DNA of 64,000 nt from Pseudothermotoga hypogea DSM 11164 = NBRC 106472 (GCF_000816145.1 NZ_CP007141.1:1178001-1242000), one strand, 5' to 3'. Counted from the first letter of the stretch, positions 1 through 9,073 are shown. Notes: a model not told the origin generated them from the letters alone. Program-made: numbers and translations.

Positions 1-1183
1 AAGTATCAACGAACCATCTCCTTTTGAACGGTTCTTTCAGCCGTATGAAGAGTTGAAGTTGAGATTCTATCAGTTTTTCTGCCTCGGCGCTGTCCATGTC
101 CTTGGTTTTCTCGACGAAGTCCGCAACGCGCGCAAAGTAGAACGGCAAAAGATCCAGAACGATTTCCTCGCTCCTTTCTCTTTTGTATGCTAACGCGAAC
201 TCGTAGACAGTTTCAACCCATTGTTCTACGTCCAGTGTGCCGTTTTTGAGTATCGATTCGAGAAGTTCTCTTCGCAACGATGCTCTGACCGGCATCCTCT
301 CTCTCAAAGTTTTGCTCGCCTTTTCTTTCAAGTTTTTCAAGTCCACAACGATCTCTTCGACTCGCTGTGCGGGTTGTTCACCGTAGATTTCTGTGTCGAT
401 CAGATCGTTAACGTTTTTCCATCTGTCCTGATATTCGATCATGAGCTCGAAGAGCGTTTGCACGACCTGAACGAACATTCCTTGAAGTTGTTTACCAGGG
501 TCTTTCACGTCGTGAACCTTGGCACCGAGTGCCGCCTGAACGGGCAACTTTTCCAACTCGTTGATCGCCGTCGTCGTCATCCATATGTCGATACCAAAGC
601 GCGCGACATTGCTTTGCCAGACCTTCTCAGGCTTGCTCAAAAAGACTTGGATCAATTTCGAACCCACGGCGAAGTCTCCACCTATCGGCTGACGCACCTT
701 CACACCGTAGAGCGCTGAAGTTAGCGGATAACACACGTTGTTCGTGATGGTACCATCGTACTTGTGTCTCAAGTACAGCGGTGTCACGTAGTTGGTTCTG
801 TCTTCGAGTATGGGTCTCGCCATGCGTTCTATCCACCAAGGTTCAACGCTCCTGAGGTCCGAATCGAGCATTATGAAAACCTTGGCCCTTGCCTTGTGCG
901 CAGTCTCAAACAGTGCCCTGACGGCACTTCCCTTTCCGGGGATACCTCTATATCTCAGTGAAAACTTCGGAACTTCAAAAGTATCGCTGGCCAGAAAGGC
1001 TTCCACAGTTCCGTCCGTTGAGCCTCCGTCCGAGTTCACGATGAGGCCTTTGAGTCCCAACTTTTTGATACCTTCCGCGGCCGTTCGTGCGACGTGGGCT
1101 ATGGTGGTCGCATTGTTGAAGCTCGGTATACCCACCACGACGTCGCACTTTTCAACCTGTGGAATATCGTTGTGATACTTCAT
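1..1183 (-). CDS. GT-A glycosyltransferase, glucosylglycerate-synthase-like (3' end outside window)
   Basis: The frame is open from an ATG at 1183 to the window edge, giving 394 visible residues without a stop. The N-terminus has a nucleotide-sugar fold signature: a hydrophobic strand followed by GIPSFNN (18-24), then SDGGSTDGT near 51-59, and a DSD metal motif at 107-109. A later stretch with RHKYDGTITN and RQPIGGDF recalls single-step glucosylglycerate/mannosylglycerate-type synthases known from Thermotogales and other thermophiles. That subfamily call is from memory of motifs and is tentative. The ATG overlaps the stop of the upstream GH38 gene (ATGA), so the two are translationally coupled at the end of a sugar ABC operon. 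An alternative is a general family 2 glycosyltransferase. Confidence 0.72.
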   Translation of the reverse strand, partial: MKYHNDIPQVEKCDVVVGIPSFNNATTIAHVARTAAEGIKKLGLKGLIVNSDGGSTDGTVEAFLASDTFEVPKFSLRYRGIPGKGSAVRALFETAHKARAKVFIMLDSDLRSVEPWWIERMARPILEDRTNYVTPLYLRHKYDGTITNNVCYPLTSALYGVKVRQPIGGDFAVGSKLIQVFLSKPEKVWQSNVARFGIDIWMTTTAINELEKLPVQAALGAKVHDVKDPGKQLQGMFVQVVQTLFELMIEYQDRWKNVNDLIDTEIYGEQPAQRVEEIVVDLKNLKEKASKTLRERMPVRASLRRELLESILKNGTLDVEQWVETVYEFALAYKRERSEEIVLDLLPFYFARVADFVEKTKDMDSAEAEKLIESQLQLFIRLKEPFKRRWFVDT

Positions 1184-3714
1184 GTTGGACCCTCCTTCAG
1201 AAGTTCGACGATGTAGTCGTAGATTCTTTTCTCTGCACGAAGTTCGTTGAGCTTTCTCATCAGACGCTTTGATACCTTTCCCCGATTCAACGCGAGAGAA
1301 ACTATCAGTTCGAGCAACGTTCTTTTCTTGCTCAGTAGCTCATGCTTGCTCATATGGTATTCGCGCGAGTTCTTCTTCAAACCTTTCAGAATCTCTTCGA
1401 GTTGCTCGATCTCTTCTTCGATGATTTCGATCTTTTCCTTCATCTGCTCAAGCTCATGCTCTGTGATCTTTTTGAACACGAACTGCGGGAATCTCAAAGA
1501 GCTGAGTATCTCAACTTCAGCTCGATCATCACCACTGGGGAAAACCACGTCGATTGGAATCGTGCTTATTTGACTTGGCTTCAAACCATGCATCGGTTTG
1601 GAGTAAGGGTTGTAGACCAACAGTTCGCTGTTCTCGACGCAGATCCAAGGAAGTGAACCAGAAAAGAATTTCAGAGATTCCAAACCACGATCATCTCGTT
1701 TATTCACGGAAAGAAGCATCGGTGGATCGTCGAACAGGTTGAACCACTTGAAAAACTCTTCGGACCGCACATCCGTGTTCAGATCACAGATAGCGAGTTC
1801 GAAATCGATCGTTCCCTCACATCTGGCATCTGGAACGTACATCAAGGGTCCCGCATCGCCCGTTCGACCTCTCACGTTGTTCTTTGCGACCCATTCGACA
1901 CTTCTGATCAGATCTATCTTTATGTCGCCTTCTTCATCCACCTCGTACTGATGCACACCCTTCGCCATCACGGCCAGAGTTTTTTCACCTTGAAGAGCGA
2001 CAAAACCTTGGAACGGGAATTTTCTTATCGATCCAACTTCCCTTGCGGCGAGCAGAACCGAATTGAGGTTCTTCTCAGCGTTCTGTGGCAACAAATCGGT
2101 ATCGATCCTGTCCCTCTCGACGACATCGAACGGCATCTTTGCGAAAACCTTGGAAGTTCTGTCGAAGCTCTTGGTGATGAAGCTCAGAAGATAGTTTCTT
2201 CCAGAAGCGTGAACAATTATGTTCCACTTAACGAGTGGAGATTCGTCGAAGATTATCCTTTCCTCCGTTTCGATGGACACACCTTCGGCTTCGATGATCC
2301 TTTTCAACCGAACGATCTTGTGTCTCTCACCTGCGCGTTCAACCTGCATCTCTGAGACTCGGCAAGAGAAGTCGATTTCTTCCGTGTCCGTGGAGTAACA
2401 GTCACCAAGTTCTCTTTCCAGGTGCAGAACACCCGTCACGATCCCATTGACATCCAAACTTCCATCCTCATTGAATAAGGCTTCGTAATGATCGTTCCTG
2501 AAAGAAAGTGTCTCATCTGAGCGCGTTACATCGAACTCGTTCACCTTGAAAAGTCCAACGCCTTCACTCTGCAACCTGTAGCATCTTTCGCCGTCGCAAT
2601 AGTAATGATCGTATTCGAAGGGAGAGAAAGAAACGGCGTACAGACCCTTTTCGAGGTGAGTTGCGAGTTTTTTCAACTCTTTCTTGAGAGATTTTTCCAG
2701 CGAGCCGAACAACTTTTTGTAGACAGACTGCATCTTTCTGTGAATCGTGTCCACGCAGACTCCACAGATGTTGTCGTGCACAAGCGTTTTCAGATACGTT
2801 CTGTACAGTTCATCGACGCGCTCGTTGTGAAGAGAACTCAACAGTTCGACGTATCTGAGCAATTTGCCCACGACGTAAGCCTGACGCTTCAAATAAACCC
2901 TCGAAGACAACGTGCCAGGAAAGACACACGCGTACTTTCCACTCAGCAGTTCTCCACTGATCTTTGGAGGTTCTGCGATCTTCGAAAAGGCTTCATTCAA
3001 ATACTTCTCTGGAGATGAGAGTTCGATTTCTTCATTGAGAAGATCGCGTGGATCTTCCGGATTCACATCCAGATCGTAACCATCCAAGAGCGGTACGAAG
3101 CCGGAAAGAGAAAAGATCTTGAGCTTTTCTATCTCGTGTTTCAATCGCTTCTTAGCCAAATCTCTGGTGCGTGATAGTCCATAGAGGTTTCTGTAACCAC
3201 CTATGAGGAAGATGCATTTCACAGAAGAGCCATCCTTCGACTCCCACAAGAACTCGATGGAAGGTTTTTCAAGCTTCACTCCCCTCCAGAGGAACGCACC
3301 TTCGATGCCGTAACGTTTGAAAAGCTGCGGGAGCTGAGATATGAAGCCGAAGTTGTCCACCATCCAAGCAACAGACGCATCGCCGCCGAATTTCTTCACA
3401 TCCTCTTTTCCAAGCTCGAAGTTCTTGATGATAGCCACCTCTGGAGAGAGCCTGAAATCTATTTGAGCGTAAAGAGGTCCGATAAAGAGGTTGCCGGACC
3501 GAACAAGCTCTTTCACTTTTTCCCGGAACTCTGGTGCTGTGCTCAGAAGATCTTCCAAGATGAGCGTTTGACCATCGAGAACGTAACGGTAATCTCTTTT
3601 TGTCGAAATCAGATCAAGAAGCCTTTCGAAGAGCTCCTTGAGCCATTCGTTTGTGACGAATGAAGGGGCGAACCACTCCCTGTCCCAATGTGTGTGACAG
3701 ATCACACGGTTCAA
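1180..3714 (-). CDS. GH38 alpha-mannosidase family glycoside hydrolase
   Basis: This 844-residue protein opens with the GH38 signature HTHWDREW (7-14), where H9 and D11 are the expected zinc ligands. VDNFGF follows, with D120 as the expected catalytic nucleophile and zinc ligand. GH38 enzymes are retaining, zinc-dependent exo-alpha-mannosidases; the family also includes E. coli MngB, which cleaves 2-O-mannosylglycerate. The C-terminal 90 residues form a charged, Glu/Lys-rich helical tail unusual for a catalytic barrel. There is no signal peptide, so the enzyme is cytoplasmic. Its ATG overlaps the stop of the ABC ATPase gene and its TGA overlaps the start of the glycosyltransferase. The substrate is therefore probably the imported solute. 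Family is secure; substrate is not. Confidence 0.93.
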   Translation of the reverse strand: MNRVICHTHWDREWFAPSFVTNEWLKELFERLLDLISTKRDYRYVLDGQTLILEDLLSTAPEFREKVKELVRSGNLFIGPLYAQIDFRLSPEVAIIKNFELGKEDVKKFGGDASVAWMVDNFGFISQLPQLFKRYGIEGAFLWRGVKLEKPSIEFLWESKDGSSVKCIFLIGGYRNLYGLSRTRDLAKKRLKHEIEKLKIFSLSGFVPLLDGYDLDVNPEDPRDLLNEEIELSSPEKYLNEAFSKIAEPPKISGELLSGKYACVFPGTLSSRVYLKRQAYVVGKLLRYVELLSSLHNERVDELYRTYLKTLVHDNICGVCVDTIHRKMQSVYKKLFGSLEKSLKKELKKLATHLEKGLYAVSFSPFEYDHYYCDGERCYRLQSEGVGLFKVNEFDVTRSDETLSFRNDHYEALFNEDGSLDVNGIVTGVLHLERELGDCYSTDTEEIDFSCRVSEMQVERAGERHKIVRLKRIIEAEGVSIETEERIIFDESPLVKWNIIVHASGRNYLLSFITKSFDRTSKVFAKMPFDVVERDRIDTDLLPQNAEKNLNSVLLAAREVGSIRKFPFQGFVALQGEKTLAVMAKGVHQYEVDEEGDIKIDLIRSVEWVAKNNVRGRTGDAGPLMYVPDARCEGTIDFELAICDLNTDVRSEEFFKWFNLFDDPPMLLSVNKRDDRGLESLKFFSGSLPWICVENSELLVYNPYSKPMHGLKPSQISTIPIDVVFPSGDDRAEVEILSSLRFPQFVFKKITEHELEQMKEKIEIIEEEIEQLEEILKGLKKNSREYHMSKHELLSKKRTLLELIVSLALNRGKVSKRLMRKLNELRAEKRIYDYIVELLKEGPT

Positions 3715-4784
3715 AGCTCGATCCGCTCCTGAGTGTCTGGATGGAAGAAGTGAATTTGATCTAAATCCAAATACACCTGCATCTTCTCGCCTTCTTTCAC
3801 GGACAGATCGTACGGTACCTTAATGACCAAGTTCTTTTCGGCGTCTATGGAAAGATGTATCACCGTTTCCGACATGAGCTTTTCGGCGAAGTAGACCGTT
3901 CCAGTGATCGGAACGCAACGTTCAGTCTGCTGCAGGTGTATGTGTTCCGGTCTGATACCAACTATGACGTGTTCTGACTTTGGATCGCTCTTCAAAGGAA
4001 TTCTCAGACCGAAGTTCTCCGCATGGAATTGCGTCCCAGAGGACACGACCTTCATGCTCAAAAAGTTCATCTGGGGCGATCCAACAAAACCCGCAACGAA
4101 GATCGTCTTTGGTTTTTTGTATATCTCTTCGGGAGTGCCGAACTGAACGATCTTGCCAGCGTTCATGACCGCTATCTTGTCGCCCATGGTCATGGCTTCC
4201 GTCTGGTCGTGGGTAACGTATATCGTGGTGACCTTGACTCTCTCGTGCAGCTTTTTCAGCTCGCTTCGCATCTTCACTCTCAACAGTGCATCCAGATTCG
4301 ACAGTGGTTCATCCATGAGCAGCACCTTTGGCTGGTGCACGATCGCCCTCGCCACGGCAACCCTCTGTCGCTGACCTCCGGAAAGTTGCGCGGGGAACCT
4401 GTCCAGAAGCTCGCTTATGTGCAGAAGTTCCGAGACCCATTTGACCCTTTCCTCTATCTCGTTCTTCGGCACCTTCTTGAGTTTCAGGGGGTATGCGATG
4501 TTGTCTCTCACCTTCATGTGAGGCCAAACCGCATAACTCTGAAACACCATCGCCACGTTTCTGTCCTTTGGGGGAACGTTGGAAACATCTTTGTCATCGA
4601 AATAGATCTTTCCCTCGGTGAGTTTTTCAAGTCCCGAGATGCATCTCATCAAAGTCGTCTTTCCACAACCCGAAGGACCGAGCAATACCACGAAAGAACC
4701 TTCCTCGATCGTCAGATCTATCCCGTCCAACGCTTTCACGCTACCGAAGTACTTTTTCACATTTTCGATCCTCACTTTGGCCAT
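3711..4784 (-). CDS. Sugar ABC transporter ATP-binding protein (MalK/UgpC/MsmX type)
   Basis: The 357-residue ATPase has Walker A GPSGCGKTT at 36-44, the LSGGQRQRV signature, Walker B ending LLMDEP, and a C-terminal TOBE-like region with GIRPEHIHL, as in MalK/UgpC proteins. I placed the start at ATG 4784, behind an AGGTGAT ribosome site. A longer in-frame reading up to 4988 only adds non-homologous residues inside the permease gene. It lies 8 bp after the second permease and overlaps the GH38 start. Shared ATPases of this family often energise several importers. The importer at 13805-16775 has no ATPase of its own, so this protein may serve both; that is inference. Confidence 0.93.
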   Translation of the reverse strand: MAKVRIENVKKYFGSVKALDGIDLTIEEGSFVVLLGPSGCGKTTLMRCISGLEKLTEGKIYFDDKDVSNVPPKDRNVAMVFQSYAVWPHMKVRDNIAYPLKLKKVPKNEIEERVKWVSELLHISELLDRFPAQLSGGQRQRVAVARAIVHQPKVLLMDEPLSNLDALLRVKMRSELKKLHERVKVTTIYVTHDQTEAMTMGDKIAVMNAGKIVQFGTPEEIYKKPKTIFVAGFVGSPQMNFLSMKVVSSGTQFHAENFGLRIPLKSDPKSEHVIVGIRPEHIHLQQTERCVPITGTVYFAEKLMSETVIHLSIDAEKNLVIKVPYDLSVKEGEKMQVYLDLDQIHFFHPDTQERIEL

Positions 4785-4792
4785 CTTATCAC

Positions 4793-5587
4793 CTACTTGA
4801 GCGATATTCCCCACATCGAGATCAAATACTTTCTGATTATGAATATGAACACCAATGCTGGAACAGCCATGATCGTGCCCGCAGCAAATTTGAAATAATC
4901 GGGTGAGGCCATCGCGGTGTTCAGAATGTGTGCGGGCAAAGTTCTGTTCGTTATCGCGAGCACCGAGGCTGCGAAGACCTCGTTCCACGACATGATGAAC
5001 GCGAAGATCGCAGATGCAGCGAGTCCAGGCAGTGCCAAAGGCATCGTGATCCTCAGGAAAGCTCCAAACCTTGAAAGCCCAAAGACCATCCCCGCTTCTT
5101 CGTACTCCACGAAGACTCCAGAAAAGATGCTCGAAGTGATCAGCACGACGAAGGGTAGAACCATCGCCGCGTGCGCCAGACCAACGCCCAACACCGTGTC
5201 GGCCAGATTCAATCTCAAATACAGCGTCACCAAGGAAACCGCGATCACCACGAGTGGGATGGATCTTGTGAAGAGCATCACGAGCTTTATGAAGTCCTTA
5301 CCACGAAACTTGTAACGCGTGATCGCATAACCTGCAGGAATGCCCAGAGCGAAAGAGATTCCAATCGCTATGCCTGCGACCTGAATGCTGGAAAGCATGG
5401 CTCGCCAGCCACCCAGGTTCACGAGTAGCTTGTATATGTGATCGAAGGTGAGCTTAGAAGGAAAGATCCTGTCCCATTGGTAAAATTCGGAAGAAGGGGT
5501 CAGGGATGCGAGGAATATGAAGAACAGTGGTCCCAAGAACCACAGCGAAATCGCGACGAAGGCCAGCGCGTAGAAGAACTTTTTCAT
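4793..5587 (-). CDS. Sugar ABC transporter permease (MalG/CUT1 type)
   Basis: The protein has 264 residues with six predicted membrane helices. The conserved cytoplasmic EAA loop reads EYEEAGMVFGLSRFGAF followed by LRITMPLALPG, which docks onto the ATPase. The N-terminus (MKKFFYALAFVAISLWFLGP) matches the short MalG-like permeases. The start at ATG 5587 overlaps the stop of the preceding permease by four bases (ATGA). Open sequence further upstream is frame-shadow of that gene. It forms the membrane channel with the 5584-6438 product for the solute bound by the 6498-7760 protein. Confidence 0.93.
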   Translation of the reverse strand: MKKFFYALAFVAISLWFLGPLFFIFLASLTPSSEFYQWDRIFPSKLTFDHIYKLLVNLGGWRAMLSSIQVAGIAIGISFALGIPAGYAITRYKFRGKDFIKLVMLFTRSIPLVVIAVSLVTLYLRLNLADTVLGVGLAHAAMVLPFVVLITSSIFSGVFVEYEEAGMVFGLSRFGAFLRITMPLALPGLAASAIFAFIMSWNEVFAASVLAITNRTLPAHILNTAMASPDYFKFAAGTIMAVPALVFIFIIRKYLISMWGISLK

Positions 5588-6438
5588 TGTCTCACACCCT
5601 CTTCGAGGTGTTTGGAACGAATCGTGCCTATGTAGAACCAACCAACGATGAACGTGAGTACAGCTATCACCAACGCGTAAGTACTTGCGATGTATCTGTT
5701 GTTTCTGAGCACGTACCAATAGTAAGTCTCTCCCGCCAGCACCGTAATGTCCCTGCCAGCCAGAAGCCAAACGACACCGAAGATCTGGAACGCGAACAAA
5801 GTTCTGATCAAGAGTGCAGAGACGATGGAAGGTTTCAACAAGGGTAAGGTGATCTTGAAGAACTTCTTCCACGATGAAAAGCCAAAAACATCCGCTGCTT
5901 CAAGATACTCTGTGTTTATAGATTGAAGTCCTGCCAGCAAGATCACGAACACCAAAGGTGTCGCCCTCCAAATTTCCGTGAGAACGATGACAAGAAACTC
6001 TCTGGATTTGAACATGTATCCGAAGAAGTACAAAGGCCTCTCGATCCAGTTCAAACTGAGCAGGATTTTGTTGAGATAACCGTTGGGCGCGAAGATGGAA
6101 TAACTGATCAGCGCGGCCGTAACGTCACTGAGCGCGAGCGGTGCCGCGATGATGTACAAAAGCGTTCTGTAGCCACGCCATTTTTTGTTCACCAACAGCG
6201 CGAACAAGATCGCGAGCACGAACTGAATCGGTATGACGACCGCACCCAGGATCAGCGTGTTCAAAAAGGCGTTCTGAAAATCTTTGGAAGAAAAGACGTA
6301 CTTGAAATTTCCAAGCCATCCCTCATCGCTGGTGAAGGAAAGCTGAAAGGTTCCCACTATGGGATAACCTATGAACACCATGAGATAAACGAGCGTCGGA
6401 AGGATCAAAAGAAATGGAACGAAAGATTCTCTCCTCAT
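5584..6438 (-). CDS. Sugar ABC transporter permease (MalF/CUT1 type)
   Basis: This is a 284-residue inner-membrane permease with six predicted helices and the EAA motif EYLEAADVFGFSSWKKF followed by FKITLPLLKPS. The N-terminal helix with LPTLVYLMVFIGYPI is typical of CUT1 MalF/UgpA-type subunits. It follows the binding-protein gene after a 59-bp gap that contains a strong hairpin. It overlaps the next permease by four bases, so the pair is translationally coupled. Confidence 0.93.
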   Translation of the reverse strand: MRRESFVPFLLILPTLVYLMVFIGYPIVGTFQLSFTSDEGWLGNFKYVFSSKDFQNAFLNTLILGAVVIPIQFVLAILFALLVNKKWRGYRTLLYIIAAPLALSDVTAALISYSIFAPNGYLNKILLSLNWIERPLYFFGYMFKSREFLVIVLTEIWRATPLVFVILLAGLQSINTEYLEAADVFGFSSWKKFFKITLPLLKPSIVSALLIRTLFAFQIFGVVWLLAGRDITVLAGETYYWYVLRNNRYIASTYALVIAVLTFIVGWFYIGTIRSKHLEEGVRQ

Positions 6439-6466
6439 CGGATCTCACTCCAGGAAGAGTTTGAAG

Positions 6467-6491
6467 GGCGGGTGGTGTTCGACCACCCGCC
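6467..6491 (-). terminator. Intercistronic hairpin between binding protein and permease genes
   Basis: A perfect 10-bp stem (GGCGGGTGGT against ACCACCCGCC) with a 5-nt loop fills the gap between the binding-protein stop and the permease start. There is no long T-run, so it is more likely a partial terminator or mRNA stabiliser than a full stop. Such hairpins are common behind binding-protein genes, whose product is needed in excess over the permeases. Confidence 0.65.
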
Positions 6492-6497
6492 ACGTCC

Positions 6498-7760
6498 TCA
6501 AAACAGGCTCGAGTCGGGTTCTGGCAGTGGCGCACCAGTTTCTTTGAAGAGCTGTCTTATTTTCTCACCGAGCTCTGAGATCACCTTTGCGGGATCTTCT
6601 TTGTTGAAAACAATTCTTGTGAACGCCTGGCGGTAAGTCTCGTTGAACTCGCCACCCTTCGCTCCAAGCCCAGGGATGAAGCACACGATCGAATCGGGCG
6701 TTGAAGATTGTCTCACCACACCTTCCGCGAGGATCTTCAAGCCACCTTCGGGTATTCGACCTATCGCTTCCTGAACCACAGGGAAGAAGCCCACGTTCTC
6801 GAGGATCGCGGTTTGAGCCTCTGGACTCGTCAAGAAGTCTAACACCTTCAACGGCTCGGTCATGTCCGCGTTCTTCGGCACCGAGAGGCCCACGAGCACG
6901 ATGATGTATCCTCTACCCATCGGTCCTCTCGGCACAGGGACGACAACGAAGTCGTTCGGTCTTTCAACGATCGCCTGCTTGAGTCTGGCCGTGTGATCCC
7001 AAGCGATCATGACCTCGCCTCTGAGGAGCGGTTGGTCCATGTTGTCCCACGTCGTGCACGCAGGATGCACGTACTTGAACAACTCACGCATGTAGTTCCA
7101 CATGTCAATGGCTTTCACGCTATCGAACTTCACCGCTTGTGCGCCGGTGTAGGAAGGATAGATGTGACCATGCAGAAATCTGTGCCACAGACCCTTTGGA
7201 CCCAGCGGAAAGCCAAGCTGTGGTTGTTTTGTCTTTTCTTGCAGGTTTTTCGCCCATTCCAGAAGCGCATCGTAGGTCCACTTTTCCGTTCCGTTGAGCA
7301 CATCCTGCTGAGTCAAACCCTTGGGCAAATAATCGAAAGCCTTCTTGTTGATCGCCATCGCGTAGGTTGCTTGTAACCATGGGATGAAGACTTTTTCTTT
7401 GCCGACGTAGGTGTAGCGTTCGAAGGTCGGTACGAAGGTTCTGCCTTCGAACTTCACGCCAGACAGGTCTGCGAGAAATCCGCTCGCACCCATCGTGTTG
7501 AGACCGCTCTGAAGGTCCGCGATCAAGTTCAGAACAATTCTTCCGGCCTTTTGCTCGGCTTCGACCCTGCTCAGAAGATCGGTGTACTCGAAGTTCAGGA
7601 ACTCAATCTGGACACCGGATCTCTTCGAGAAATCGCCCAGCAGCCTGATCATGAACTCCCTTTCCGCCGCCGGGGTCATCTGTGTGGAACCGAAGTTGAC
7701 TTTTGCGAAAGCAAATGCCACGAACCCAACCAGGATCAAACCAACCAGCAACTTCCTCAT
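6498..7760 (-). CDS. Extracellular sugar-binding protein of ABC transporter (family 1)
   Basis: The 420-residue precursor has a clear Sec signal peptide (MRKLLVGLILVGFVAFAFA), then a mature domain starting KVNFGSTQMTPAAEREFM. The fold signatures fit CUT1 solute-binding proteins, with an AEQKAGRIVLNLIADLQ region in the N-lobe and LDFLTSPEAQTAILENVGFFP near the end. It is the first gene of the minus-strand operon with two permeases, an ATPase, GH38 and a glycosyltransferase. The ligand is probably a mannoside or a mannosyl/glucosyl-glycerate-type solute, judged only from the enzymes. Its ATG sits behind a GGAGGGGGTG ribosome site. Confidence 0.93.
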   Translation of the reverse strand: MRKLLVGLILVGFVAFAFAKVNFGSTQMTPAAEREFMIRLLGDFSKRSGVQIEFLNFEYTDLLSRVEAEQKAGRIVLNLIADLQSGLNTMGASGFLADLSGVKFEGRTFVPTFERYTYVGKEKVFIPWLQATYAMAINKKAFDYLPKGLTQQDVLNGTEKWTYDALLEWAKNLQEKTKQPQLGFPLGPKGLWHRFLHGHIYPSYTGAQAVKFDSVKAIDMWNYMRELFKYVHPACTTWDNMDQPLLRGEVMIAWDHTARLKQAIVERPNDFVVVPVPRGPMGRGYIIVLVGLSVPKNADMTEPLKVLDFLTSPEAQTAILENVGFFPVVQEAIGRIPEGGLKILAEGVVRQSSTPDSIVCFIPGLGAKGGEFNETYRQAFTRIVFNKEDPAKVISELGEKIRQLFKETGAPLPEPDSSLF

Positions 7761-7830
7761 GTGAACACCCCCTCCTATAGGTGAAAATTTTTTTCGTACT
7801 TACCATCCACAGAGAAAACTTTCTACCCTA

Positions 7831-7859
7831 TTTTTACCACATGTTACTTTCCATGTCAA
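7831..7859 (-). promoter_or_regulatory. Promoter of the ABC-GH38-GT operon
   Basis: Read on the minus strand, a perfect -35 TTGACA (7859-7854) is followed after 17 bp by TAAAAA (7836-7831), about 70 bp upstream of the binding-protein start. The -10 is only a partial match, which fits a regulated promoter. Confidence 0.55.
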
Positions 7860-7870
7860 CGCTGTTAACA
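7854..7870. promoter_or_regulatory. Candidate operator overlapping the -35 box
   Basis: TGTCAAC-GCT-GTTAACA is a 17-bp inverted repeat with 6 of 7 arm positions paired. It overlaps the TTGACA -35 box of the operon promoter. The layout suits a repressor that blocks RNA polymerase. It does not match the 14-mer LacI-type sites near 12600 and 12796, so a different regulator is implied. No regulator gene is adjacent in the window. Confidence 0.5.
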
Positions 7871-7963
7871 TCTATGTGTCTGAGAAGCTCTATGTGACAC
7901 TCTCTGCTGAGTTGTGGAAAGGTTCGACGATGGTGATTCGCAACTCTAATGAGAACAACGAGG

Positions 7964-7969
7964 TATAAT
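7964..7969 (+). promoter_or_regulatory. -10 box (TATAAT) of the LRR protein gene
   Basis: A perfect TATAAT lies 40 bp upstream of the ATG at 8010. No convincing -35 hexamer is present at 16-18 bp, so only the -10 is called. Confidence 0.4.
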
Positions 7970-8009
7970 GAGAACACCACGGCGAGGAACAATAGGGGGG
8001 GAGAGGGGT

Positions 8010-8972
8010 ATGAGAAGGTTTGTGGTGCTTGCTTTGTTTCTGATGGCACAAGTTGTACTTTTAGCAGGTCAAAGCACCACGCGACCAGATGTGATCGTCG
8101 TTCACCCAGCAAACAACTCAGTGGTAGTTGGCACAATCCTTGTACTGATAGCCGTCGATCAAAACGTGGACGCAGTGAAGGTGGAAATCTACGTTGATGA
8201 AATCAAAGTGGAAGAAGACAGTTCTGCTCCATACGAGTACAGCTGGAACACGGATACGCTTGAGCGTGGCTCTGTTCATTCGATCCAAGCGAAGGTCTAC
8301 GACAAGGCTGGCAATGTGAGGACCAGTCCAACGGTGAGCGTGAGCGTTGGCGATCCCAAGCAACCAGTGACGTTTGTGGATCTCAACCTTGAAAAAGCCG
8401 TGCGGAATGCTTTGAAGATATCCTCGGACCAACCTATCACCAGAGCGGACATGGCGAGGTTGACGAGCCTCTCTGTGCGTAACAAGTCCATACAGGATCT
8501 CTCTGGACTTGAATGCGCGATCAACTTGAAAGAATTGCGCCTCAACAACAACCAGATAAGTGATCTTTGTCCGTTGAGTACTCTTACGAACCTGAAGTGG
8601 TTGTACATGGACTACAACCAGATAAGTGATATTCTTCCGCTGGCTAACCTCTTTAACTTGCACACGTTGAGCCTCTCGAACAACCACGTGAGTGACATCC
8701 AGTCGTTGGCCAATCTCGTTAACATGGAATGGTTGGACCTTTCCAACAACCAGATAGGCGATATCAGTCCGTTGACCAACCTGACCAACCTCAAATGGCT
8801 GATCCTCAACAACAACCAGATAAGTGACATCGGCGCGTTGGTCAGAAACACTGGGTTAGGAAAAGGGGAACTGGTTGAACTTCGAAACAATCTATTGGAC
8901 CTTTCCCCAGGCTCTGACGATGTGCAGAACATCGAGACTCTTCGCAGTAGAGGTGTAATAGTGCAGTACTGA
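8010..8972 (+). CDS. Secreted internalin-type leucine-rich-repeat protein
   Basis: The 320-residue precursor has a signal peptide (MRRFVVLALFLMAQVVLLAG). An Ig-like beta domain (about 25-110; VIVVHPANNSVVVGTILVLIAV, then KVYDKAGNVRTSP) comes next. About six 22-residue repeats of the internalin kind follow (NLKELRLNNNQISDLCPLSTLT and similar). The repeats end in a short capping segment. I chose ATG 8010 behind a GGGGGGGAGAGGGG ribosome site; the ORF's upstream start lacks a signal peptide. LRR proteins of this kind bind proteins or polysaccharides at the cell surface. No neighbour fixes the ligand. It ends at a palindromic terminator shared with the convergent gene. Confidence 0.88.
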   Translation: MRRFVVLALFLMAQVVLLAGQSTTRPDVIVVHPANNSVVVGTILVLIAVDQNVDAVKVEIYVDEIKVEEDSSAPYEYSWNTDTLERGSVHSIQAKVYDKAGNVRTSPTVSVSVGDPKQPVTFVDLNLEKAVRNALKISSDQPITRADMARLTSLSVRNKSIQDLSGLECAINLKELRLNNNQISDLCPLSTLTNLKWLYMDYNQISDILPLANLFNLHTLSLSNNHVSDIQSLANLVNMEWLDLSNNQIGDISPLTNLTNLKWLILNNNQISDIGALVRNTGLGKGELVELRNNLLDLSPGSDDVQNIETLRSRGVIVQY

Positions 8973-9031
8973 TCTGAGGGACTTGAAGTTCTTTCGAAGT
9001 TCAAAAAATCGTAGTGTACAAACTGTAAGTT

Positions 9032-9057
9032 GAAAGGCGGGCAGCTGCCCGCCTTTC
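9032..9057. terminator. Bidirectional palindromic terminator (copy 1)
   Basis: A perfect GC-rich palindrome: the left arm ends GGCGGGCAG and the right arm begins CTGCCCGCC, with AAA/TTT extensions. It lies between the convergent LRR gene and the secreted-protein gene ending at 9074. The same 18-bp core recurs at 17705-17722. Confidence 0.8.
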
Positions 9058-9073
9058 GAAAAGATCGATGCGA

